Made by a program: the position numbers and the translations under genes. Source: Pseudomonadota bacterium (lineage in GTDB: Bacteria; Bdellovibrionota_B; Oligoflexia; Silvanigrellales; Silvanigrellaceae). From it: DNA of 5,061 bases. Below the pieces are notes generated by a model. It saw nothing but the letters and a program-made list of their open reading frames with translations. It did not search any database and was not told where the DNA came from. Every line of letters starts with the position of its first letter. The first letter of the stretch is position 1. This document shows, one piece after another, positions 1 to 5,061 of the stretch. Location: NCBI GenBank assembly GCA_027490595.1, contig JAIXXU010000060.1, forward strand, positions 1 to 5,061. The letters run 5' to 3'.

Positions 1-858
1 TGGAAAAGCCTCACTAAATATATCACTTGACTTTCGCCCTTCGCCTTCATAGTAAAACGAAGTAGTTGTAAAATTACCTTGGTGGGTTTGCATCCCAGTG
101 GGTAGCCTCAAAATTCTGCGTATGAGGCCATTGTGAGCATAGTCAACAATTTTATTTATATTTAAAAATTGTTTTTCGCCATGAAGTTTTTTGCTGATAT
201 GATCTGAACCCAAATGAATCCCGATGAGCTCACCATGCTCATTAAAATACCCACCGCCAGAACAGGTAGGAAACGTATTCAAAAATACATTATCAACTAA
301 ACCTTGGCAGCCATAATTACTACTAACTGATACTTTAATTAAATTATTATCCCCTGAGAAAGGGTCAAAATAATAAAGATGACTATAATAAGAAGGGGAC
401 GTTTCGCCAGTGGAATAAACGAAATCTGGGCGCTTTATTTTGGCTACATGAACTATGTCACCTGGATAAATCTGTTTGTTTTCAAGTATAACAGGGTTTA
501 TTTCAAGTATTGTATAATCAAGAGAAATTGAACGCTCTATAATTCCTTTCAAAGAAAATGTAAGTTGCCCAAATTTAACAAACAAAGAATTTAAAAAAAT
601 ATTTGTTATTGCGTGACTCGTTAACAAAATTATATTTCGAGAAATCAAAACACAAGAACATATAGTGTTATCGCTTTTATCAAGCACAACACCAACAGAA
701 GATTGAACGTGATGAAGATTGTTTTCACTGGACAAAGAAAAATATGGAGCTAATGAATCTACGGAGTTTGCGGGAGCTACTTGTTGTGTTACAGACTGCT
801 TGAGAGGATATTTGTTAGGAATGTTATTTCCAAACGTGGACGAAGCACTTAAACTCAT
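1..858 (-). CDS. Trypsin-like serine protease domain protein, C-terminus beyond the window
   Basis: An open frame of 286 codons runs from an ATG at 858 leftwards to base 1 without a stop, so the C-terminus is missing. The fold is inferred from a chymotrypsin-type triad in the right order and spacing: His82 in LLTSHAIT (usual form TAAH), Asp114 in SLDYTILEI, and Ser200 in PTCSGGGYFNEHGELIGIH, which resembles the GxSGGPxF..G.L.GIH block of this superfamily. The Gly that normally sits two residues before the nucleophile, and helps form the oxyanion hole, is Thr198 here, and the usual Pro after SGG is Gly203. Residues 1-50 are polar and Ser/Asn/Gln-rich with no signal peptide or membrane segment, so the product is either cytoplasmic or exported by a leader-independent route; an effector role is only a guess. 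The start is fixed by a strong Shine-Dalgarno sequence. It is divergent from the transporter gene. Family call fairly sure; activity and substrate unknown. Confidence 0.72.
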   Translation of the reverse strand, partial: MSLSASSTFGNNIPNKYPLKQSVTQQVAPANSVDSLAPYFSLSSENNLHHVQSSVGVVLDKSDNTICSCVLISRNIILLTSHAITNIFLNSLFVKFGQLTFSLKGIIERSISLDYTILEINPVILENKQIYPGDIVHVAKIKRPDFVYSTGETSPSYYSHLYYFDPFSGDNNLIKVSVSSNYGCQGLVDNVFLNTFPTCSGGGYFNEHGELIGIHLGSDHISKKLHGEKQFLNINKIVDYAHNGLIRRILRLPTGMQTHQGNFTTTSFYYEGEGRKSSDIFSEAFP

Positions 859-862
859 TTAT

Positions 863-868
863 CCTCCC
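863..868 (-). promoter_or_regulatory. Ribosome binding site of the protease gene
   Basis: On the minus strand GGGAGG lies four bases before the ATG at 858-856. It is the strongest Shine-Dalgarno match in the window and is the reason for choosing this start. The spacing is slightly short. Confidence 0.7.
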
Positions 869-912
869 AATATTTTTATTGAAACTCAGCAACATGATAT
901 GTCGCAAAATTT

Positions 913-941
913 ATCTTAACTCGAGTATTTTTTGTGTTCAA
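913..941 (-). promoter_or_regulatory. Candidate sigma-70 type promoter for the protease gene
   Basis: Read on the minus strand, TTGAAC (936-941) is separated by exactly 17 bases from TAAGAT (913-918). Each hexamer matches the consensus at four of six positions. Transcription would begin near 906 and give a leader of roughly 45-50 bases ending in the strong ribosome binding site. In such AT-rich DNA a match of this quality can arise by chance. Confidence 0.33.
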
Positions 942-1094
942 GGAAAATTTCTAGTTTTTAAATATAAATAATGTATTGCGTGGAAGCATCATAAATGAAC
1001 GCTAAACATGCTATTTTTAAAACAGCAGAAATGATTATGAAATAAATCACAATCAATATTAAAAATTTATGGCAAAAAGACTAAAACACTGAGA

Positions 1095-1100
1095 TATAAT
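1095..1100 (+). promoter_or_regulatory. Perfect TATAAT -10 box directly before the transporter start codon
   Basis: A consensus TATAAT ends five bases before the ATG at 1106. If used, transcription would begin at or next to the A of the ATG, giving a leaderless mRNA. No good -35 hexamer lies 16-18 bases upstream (the sequence there is A-rich: GGCAAAAAG) and there is no TGn extension. AT-rich DNA produces such boxes by chance, so the call is tentative. Confidence 0.35.
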
Positions 1101-1105
1101 CAATC

Positions 1106-2020
1106 ATGAACTTAAAAGGCACTGTATATTTCTTACTTTTTATTCTTATTATGGCTCTGAGCGGAGTATACCAAGCAAAATTAAGCCAATCTATTAACCC
1201 AGTATGCTTCCTACTGGTTTCCTCTTTTATATCCATGACTATATTTTCTTTCCTCAATTTTCGACAAAATAAGCTTGAATTTATTTATAAAGCATTGAAG
1301 GAGCCCTCCAAAGTACTTTGGCTCAATATTTCTAGCTTAGTTGCTTGGTTTTGCTATATTTATGCCATTAAATTCTTAGAACCTGCCATTGCTGTGATTA
1401 TTGCAAATGCTTCAGGACCTATATTGGTCATTATTTTTTCTCGTTTTTTACAGCCAGGAAATATTTTTTATCGGATTGAAAAATTTGCGGCTATTGGGAT
1501 TATAGTGAGCCTCATTTTTATTGTTTCCATGACATTGCACGGCAAGAGTGCTATTTCTTCTTCAAATCACACCAAACTTATTCTTGGAATTATTCTTGCC
1601 TTTTTGGGCGGCATTGGACAAGTTATATTCAGTTTGTTTTCAAGTAAATTAACTAACTCTAAATTTCTTCCCAATGAAATTCTTGTCTGGACATTTCCTC
1701 TTATTTTTCTTATTTCTTGTTTTTCTATAGATAAAGAAACAATTTACCAGTTGCTCAATTCTTCGCACCTCCTATTTTCCGTTTTTATTCTTGCTCTTTC
1801 TGGCCTTGTAATTCCTACTTATTTTTACCAAAAAGCTGTTCCACTCATTGAACCTATTTCTATCTCAGTTCTTTATATACTTGAACCTGTCATTATATTT
1901 CTTGGACAAATTTTTGATCCCCGTCTTCAAATATCTTATTATTCTTATTTTGGTGTTTTTATGATTGTTTCATTTTCAACAATGAGTGTCCTAGGCAGGT
2001 ATTATAAAAACAAGCATTAA
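1106..2020 (+). CDS. EamA/DMT-superfamily inner-membrane transporter
   Basis: This 304-residue protein is almost entirely hydrophobic and has about ten predicted membrane helices: near residues 6-24, 32-51, 69-88, 93-113, 126-144, 157-180, 191-207, 222-241, 250-270 and 277-297. That is the layout and length of EamA permeases of the drug/metabolite transporter superfamily, which consist of two five-helix repeats. The repeat is visible: AIKFLEP followed by helix 4 in the first half corresponds to AVPLIEP followed by helix 9 (LYILEPVIIFLGQIF) in the second. Such carriers move small metabolites by exchange or proton coupling; family members in intracellular bacteria include S-adenosylmethionine importers, but the substrate cannot be read from this sequence. 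No Shine-Dalgarno sequence precedes the ATG at 1106, only a TATAAT box five bases away. The next in-frame ATG (1151) lies inside helix 1 and also lacks a ribosome binding site, so 1106 is preferred. It converges with leuS. Confidence 0.85.
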   Translation: MNLKGTVYFLLFILIMALSGVYQAKLSQSINPVCFLLVSSFISMTIFSFLNFRQNKLEFIYKALKEPSKVLWLNISSLVAWFCYIYAIKFLEPAIAVIIANASGPILVIIFSRFLQPGNIFYRIEKFAAIGIIVSLIFIVSMTLHGKSAISSSNHTKLILGIILAFLGGIGQVIFSLFSSKLTNSKFLPNEILVWTFPLIFLISCFSIDKETIYQLLNSSHLLFSVFILALSGLVIPTYFYQKAVPLIEPISISVLYILEPVIIFLGQIFDPRLQISYYSYFGVFMIVSFSTMSVLGRYYKNKH

Positions 2021-2045
2021 ATTTTCAGATGACTAAGAAATGCTC
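2006..2045 (-). terminator. Weak candidate rho-independent terminator of leuS
   Basis: On the minus strand, past the leuS stop, AGCATT (2044-2039) can pair with AATGCT (2018-2013), plus one G-U pair at the base. This is followed by TGTTTTT (2012-2006). The stem is short and AT-rich with a 20-base loop, so it would be a poor terminator. It reaches into the last codons of the convergent transporter gene. The plus strand has no T-run after the dyad, so no terminator is claimed for the transporter. Confidence 0.22.
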
Positions 2046-2063
2046 TGCTAACAATTCCTCCAA

Positions 2064-4514
2064 TTATTCACCCACAACAAAATTCAAAATGCGGTTAGGA
2101 ACATAAATAGTTTTCTTCAAGGTTTTTCCTTCCAAAGCCATCTTGATATTAACTACAAGATAGGCAGCTTCTACGGCTTCCTCTTGTTTAGCATTGAGAG
2201 GCAACGTAATTTCTCCACGGTGCTTGCCATTTATCTGGACGCCTAAAGTAACTTCATCATCAGTTACAAGGGATTCCTCATAATGGGGCCATGGCTGCAA
2301 AGACGCAAAAGGGTAATCTGGTTGCTCAGGTTGCTGCTTTTCTTCCACAATGCACCGATACCAAAGCTCTTCAGCCAAATGCGGAGCAAAGGGTGATAAT
2401 ATTTTTAAAAATTCTCTGATAATTTCAGTATTTTTTGCGTTTAATTCCGATACTCCATTTAAAAAAATCATCATCTGAGCAATAGACGTATTGAAGCTTA
2501 AATTCTGAATATCTTCTGTTATTTTTTTTATAGTTTTGTGCAGTAGCTTTTTCTCTTTTAAGCCAGCTGGCTCATGATTTAGTGCACTTTTGCCATCTTC
2601 TGCCAAACAAAACTTAGCAACGCGCGTTAGAAATCGGTTCACTCCAGCTAAATTGCTATCATCCCATTCTTTTGTTTGAGTGAGAGGCCCCATAAACATT
2701 TCATAAACGCGAAGAGTGTCTGCACCATACTGTGCCACGACGTCATCAGGGCTAATTCCATTGCCCTTTGATTTTGACATTTTAGCACCATTGCGACAAA
2801 TGAGACCTTGGTGAACTAACTTCTGAAATGGTTCATCCACAGGACAAAGACCCGCATCAAATAACACTTTGGTCCAAAAACGAGAATACAGAAGATGTCC
2901 TACGGCATGTTCCTGTCCACCAACATACAAATCCACGGGCATCCAATATTTTAATTTTTCAAAGTCTGCAAAAGCATGAGAATTAAAAGGATCTATGTAT
3001 CGAAGAAAATACCAGCTGCTTCCTGCACTCCCTGGCATGGTATCTGTCTCTACAAATTCTGTTTCTCCCTGAGCATTAGGGCGCGCTACCCAAGTGGTAC
3101 AGGCACTCAACGGACTTTTGCCATCACCTGTAGGCTCGTAAGAGTAGACTTCAGGAAGGGTCAAAGGAAGATCAACAGCAGAAATGGGTCTAATCACATC
3201 TCCATTCCTCGTTTTTAAAATGGGAATAGGCTCTCCCCAATAACGCTGACGGCTAAAAACCCAATCGCGCAACTTATAGGTAATGGCTTTTTGCCCTAAA
3301 CCTTTTTTCTCTAATTCTTCACTACATTTTTCTTTGGCAGCTTTCACACTTAAGCCATTTAAAAAATCTGGATTGACAACGACACCATCACCTGTGTAAG
3401 CGGAAGTTGTGAAATCATGTGTATCATTGCCTTGAATGACAGGCTTTACTGGCATAGAAAACTTTTGAACGAAATCAAAATCTCGATCGTCATGCCCTGG
3501 CACTCCCATGACTGCGCCCGTTCCATAATTGGTCAAAACATAATCACTGATCCAAATGGGAATAGACTCTCCTGTAAAAGGATGACACGCATAAGATCCT
3601 GTGAAAACACCAGTTTTATTCTTTGCTAAATCCGTTCGTTCCAGATCACTTTTTAACGACGATTGGCGCTGATACTCTTGAACATGATTTTTTTGTTCAT
3701 TCGTAACCAAATAAGTTAGCAAAGGATGTTCTGGGGCCAAAACAAGAAAACTCACACCAAAAAGTGTATCTTGCCGTGTTGTAAAGACTTCAATAAATTG
3801 TTGATGATCAGCCTTTAAGGGGAATCTAATTCTTGCCCCTTCAGAACGACCTATCCAATGTCTTTGAATATCTTTTGTGGACTCAGGCCAATCAAGCTTG
3901 TCTAAATCCTTGAGAAGCCGTTCTGCGTAAGCAGTAATTTTGAGCATCCATTGTTTCATCGGAACACGGTAAACAGGGTGCCCACCCCGCTCACTCTTGC
4001 CATCAACTACTTCTTCATTAGCCAGCACTGTTTTTAATTCTGGACACCAGTTGACAAAAACTTCAGCCTGATAGGCAAGTCCCATTTCATAAAGTTTAGA
4101 AAAAATCCACTGAGTCCATTTGTAATAATTGGGATCACATGTTGCGACTTCTTTTTGCCAGTCATAGGAAAATCCCAAAGACTTTAATTGTCTCTTAAAG
4201 TTTTCAATACACCGATGGGTCAATCCTGCTGGATGTTCACCGGTATCAATAGCATGCTGCTCTGCCGGCAAACCAAAAGCATCCCAACCCATTGGATGAA
4301 GTACATTGTAGCCTTTCATGCGGTAAAAACGAGACACAATGTCCGTTGCTGTATATCCAACAGGATGCCCAACATGCAGTCCAGCAGCACTCGGATAAGG
4401 AAACATATCTAAAGCATAGTATTTGGGTTTTGAGGTATCATCAGAAGTCTGGTAAATGTTTTTTTCATCCCATATTTTTTGCCAACGTGGCTCTATAGTC
4501 TGCGGTGAGTACAT
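2064..4514 (-). CDS. leuS: Leucyl-tRNA synthetase (LeuRS), class Ia
   Basis: The 816-residue cytoplasmic enzyme charges tRNA-Leu with leucine using ATP. Both class I signatures are intact: HVGH at 47-50 and KMSKS at 578-582. Other LeuRS blocks are NVLHPMGWDAFGLPAEQ (70-86), GKSERGGHPV (172-181), RDWVFSRQRYWGEPIP (416-431) and PVDLYVGGQEHAVGHLLY (526-543). The CP1 editing domain lies at about 225-415 and keeps GTGAVMGVPGHDDRD (331-345), whose Asp342 and Asp345 correspond to the editing acids of the family, and TTRQDTLFG (245-253), where the usual TTRPDT proline is Gln248. The alpha-helical anticodon domain spans about 620-745 and the small C-terminal domain starts near 755 (VQINGKHRGEI). The leucine-specific insertion before KMSKS, present in the roughly 860-residue E. 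coli enzyme, is absent (HQGLICRNGAKMSKSK), as I recall for the 804-residue Bacillus type. The ATG at 4514 is preceded on the minus strand by AAAGGAT, about ten bases away. The gene is complete and intact. Confidence 0.98.
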   Translation of the reverse strand: MYSPQTIEPRWQKIWDEKNIYQTSDDTSKPKYYALDMFPYPSAAGLHVGHPVGYTATDIVSRFYRMKGYNVLHPMGWDAFGLPAEQHAIDTGEHPAGLTHRCIENFKRQLKSLGFSYDWQKEVATCDPNYYKWTQWIFSKLYEMGLAYQAEVFVNWCPELKTVLANEEVVDGKSERGGHPVYRVPMKQWMLKITAYAERLLKDLDKLDWPESTKDIQRHWIGRSEGARIRFPLKADHQQFIEVFTTRQDTLFGVSFLVLAPEHPLLTYLVTNEQKNHVQEYQRQSSLKSDLERTDLAKNKTGVFTGSYACHPFTGESIPIWISDYVLTNYGTGAVMGVPGHDDRDFDFVQKFSMPVKPVIQGNDTHDFTTSAYTGDGVVVNPDFLNGLSVKAAKEKCSEELEKKGLGQKAITYKLRDWVFSRQRYWGEPIPILKTRNGDVIRPISAVDLPLTLPEVYSYEPTGDGKSPLSACTTWVARPNAQGETEFVETDTMPGSAGSSWYFLRYIDPFNSHAFADFEKLKYWMPVDLYVGGQEHAVGHLLYSRFWTKVLFDAGLCPVDEPFQKLVHQGLICRNGAKMSKSKGNGISPDDVVAQYGADTLRVYEMFMGPLTQTKEWDDSNLAGVNRFLTRVAKFCLAEDGKSALNHEPAGLKEKKLLHKTIKKITEDIQNLSFNTSIAQMMIFLNGVSELNAKNTEIIREFLKILSPFAPHLAEELWYRCIVEEKQQPEQPDYPFASLQPWPHYEESLVTDDEVTLGVQINGKHRGEITLPLNAKQEEAVEAAYLVVNIKMALEGKTLKKTIYVPNRILNFVVGE

Positions 4515-4580
4515 AATCGCGTTATCCTTTTGAGAGAGAATCCATGGGTAATTTTCTTTGTGCGAGCACAGCTTTAAACA

Positions 4581-4614
4581 CTTTGTATCAAAGAAACTTC
4601 TTAGAAGATTTCTT
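4581..4614. repeat. Two overlapping dyad symmetries between leuS and the lipoprotein gene
   Basis: CTTTG-TAT-CAAAG (4581-4593) is a perfect 5-base inverted repeat. It overlaps a longer dyad at 4591-4614: AAGAAA-CTTCT, a central T, then AGAAG-(A)-TTTCTT, which pairs 11 bases per arm with one unpaired A. The loops are too small for a stable RNA hairpin in full, so a protein binding site is the more natural reading. They lie 67 bases or more from the leuS ATG and 84 from the lipoprotein ATG, suitable for regulating either. No T-box motif was seen in the leuS leader. Confidence 0.3.
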
Positions 4615-4638
4615 ACTAGAAAATCAAGTGAACTTCGT

Positions 4639-4644
4639 TATGAT
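4639..4644 (+). promoter_or_regulatory. Possible -10 element for the lipoprotein/FabK-like pair
   Basis: TATGAT matches the -10 consensus at five of six positions and would give a leader of about 47 bases. No convincing -35 hexamer is present at the proper distance, so this is a weak candidate. I found no clear promoter for leuS on the opposite strand of the same gap. Confidence 0.2.
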
Positions 4645-4697
4645 CCCTTTATCATCTAAAAAATTAAATGTATTCCTGCAGAGAAAGCTAGATATCC

Positions 4698-4919
4698 ATG
4701 AGAGTTTATAAATGTATTTTTTTGTTTTTTCCTTTATTATTTCAAATATCCTGCGGTTTCAAGGCTCCTCCTTCACCCATTTTTCCGCCCTATAGGTCTC
4801 CTATAGAAGAAGAAATTAAACACAGAAAATCAGAGCATAAGCAGAATAATACCTTCAAATTGAATAGGAAAAAAAATGAATTGGCCACAAACAAAATTCA
4901 CCCAACTTTTAGGTCTTGA
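4698..4919 (+). CDS. Small LptM-like envelope lipoprotein
   Basis: This 73-residue protein begins with a short signal: Arg2/Lys5, a hydrophobic stretch at 6-17 (IFLFFPLLF), and a lipobox-like FQISC with Cys19 as the predicted lipidated residue. Position -3 is Gln rather than the usual Leu/Val/Ile, so the lipobox is imperfect. Immediately after the cysteine comes GFKAPPSPIFPP, close to the CGLKGPLYFPP of E. coli LptM (YifL, about 67 residues), followed by a charged, low-complexity tail. LptM helps mature the LptD/LptE outer-membrane LPS translocon in Enterobacteria; a similar role here is inferred only from this motif and the size. A weak GAGAAAG lies ten bases before the ATG. The last 15 codons overlap the start of the FabK-like gene in another frame, implying a shared transcript. 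It could instead be another short CG-K-PP lipoprotein of unknown role. Confidence 0.62.
   Translation: MRVYKCIFLFFPLLFQISCGFKAPPSPIFPPYRSPIEEEIKHRKSEHKQNNTFKLNRKKNELATNKIHPTFRS
4866..4869 (+). promoter_or_regulatory. Ribosome binding site of the FabK-like gene, inside the lipoprotein gene
   Basis: AGGA is followed by six bases (all A) and then the ATG at 4876. This site decides the FabK-like start and lies within the lipoprotein reading frame, so ribosomes must initiate inside the preceding gene. Confidence 0.6.
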
Positions 4920-5061
4920 CGCCCCCATTGTCCAAGGGGGGATGGTTTGGGTTAGTGGCGCACAACTGGCTGCTGCGGCCGCAAACGCCGGATGTCTTGG
5001 ACTTCTTGGCGCAGGGAGCATGTCACCGGAAATTCTCAAAGAACAAATTAAAAAAACAAAA
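4876..5061 (+). CDS. fabK: FabK-like FMN-dependent enoyl-ACP reductase or nitronate monooxygenase, N-terminus only
   Basis: Sixty-two codons are present before the window ends; the family is usually a little over 300 residues, so most of the protein is missing. The visible part is the first strand-helix-strand unit of an FMN-binding TIM barrel: TKFTQLLGLDAPIVQGGM, WVSGAQLAAAAANAGCLGLL, then GAGSMSPEILKEQI. The PIVQGGMVWVS block is close to PIFQGGMAWVA of pneumococcal FabK, which reduces the enoyl-ACP double bond with NAD(P)H in fatty acid elongation. 2-nitropropane dioxygenase/nitronate monooxygenases share this fold and N-terminus, and 62 residues cannot separate the two, so the gene symbol is provisional. 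The start is supported by AGGA six bases upstream, and the family N-terminus fits it well. The reading frame opens inside the lipoprotein gene. Its sequence from about 4920 on is visibly richer in G and C than the upstream DNA. Confidence 0.78.
   Translation, partial: MNWPQTKFTQLLGLDAPIVQGGMVWVSGAQLAAAAANAGCLGLLGAGSMSPEILKEQIKKTK

Noticed and set aside
719..919. 66-codon plus-strand open frame over the start of the protease gene
   Set aside because: It lies opposite the protease N-terminus and its strong ribosome binding site, has no recognisable motif and no ribosome binding site of its own.
2013..2044. Bidirectional terminator between the converging transporter and leuS genes
   Set aside because: AGCATT/AATGCT is only six pairs around a 20-base loop and only the minus-strand side has a T-run, so at most a weak leuS terminator is listed.
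2976..4498. Several plus-strand open frames of 68-80 codons
   Set aside because: All lie antisense to the intact, highly conserved leuS and show no protein-like features.
4515..4697. T-box riboswitch in front of leuS
   Set aside because: A leuS leader is a typical place for one, but no T-box consensus (GGGTGG...CCGCG type) and no terminator/antiterminator pair was found on the minus strand.
4975..4982. Eight-base palindrome GCGGCCGC
   Set aside because: It falls in a run of alanine codons of the FabK-like gene and is explained by the coding sequence; no other sign of a functional site.
4830..5039. 69-codon minus-strand open frame rich in Ala and Pro
   Set aside because: It is antisense to the well-matched FabK-like N-terminus and the lipoprotein tail; its Ala/Pro content mirrors the GC-rich FabK codons.

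Overview
The window reads as AT-rich bacterial chromosome with five protein genes, two of them cut by the window ends. From left to right: a trypsin-like serine protease without a signal peptide (minus, its C-terminus lies beyond base 1); a ten-helix EamA/DMT transporter (plus); a complete leucyl-tRNA synthetase (minus); a small LptM-like lipoprotein (plus); and the N-terminus of a FabK-like flavin-dependent enoyl-ACP reductase or nitronate monooxygenase (plus, runs off the right end). No RNA gene, insertion sequence, CRISPR array or phage gene was seen.

The lipoprotein implies a Gram-negative type envelope. The leucyl-tRNA synthetase (816 residues) lacks the leucine-specific insertion before KMSKS and carries GLHVGH rather than the KLHMGH form remembered for alpha- and gammaproteobacteria, so the host is probably not an ordinary member of those groups. 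The AT-rich flanks, the trypsin-like protease and the DMT permease would suit a host-associated or predatory lineage (Chlamydiae-like or Bdellovibrionota-like are examples), but this is a guess from motif memory and the phylum cannot be fixed here.

Layout: the protease and the transporter are divergent and share the gap 859-1105, which holds a plausible protease promoter and a TATAAT box almost touching the transporter start codon. The transporter and leuS converge with only 43 bases between them. leuS and the lipoprotein are divergent, and the gap 4515-4697 contains two overlapping dyad symmetries. The lipoprotein and the FabK-like gene overlap by 44 bases in different frames and probably share a transcript. 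The right half is housekeeping (translation, envelope, perhaps fatty acid synthesis); the left half looks accessory. I see no convincing new multi-gene system. The points most worth checking are the protease active site, the altered editing motif of LeuRS, the leaderless-looking transporter start and the gene overlap at the right end.
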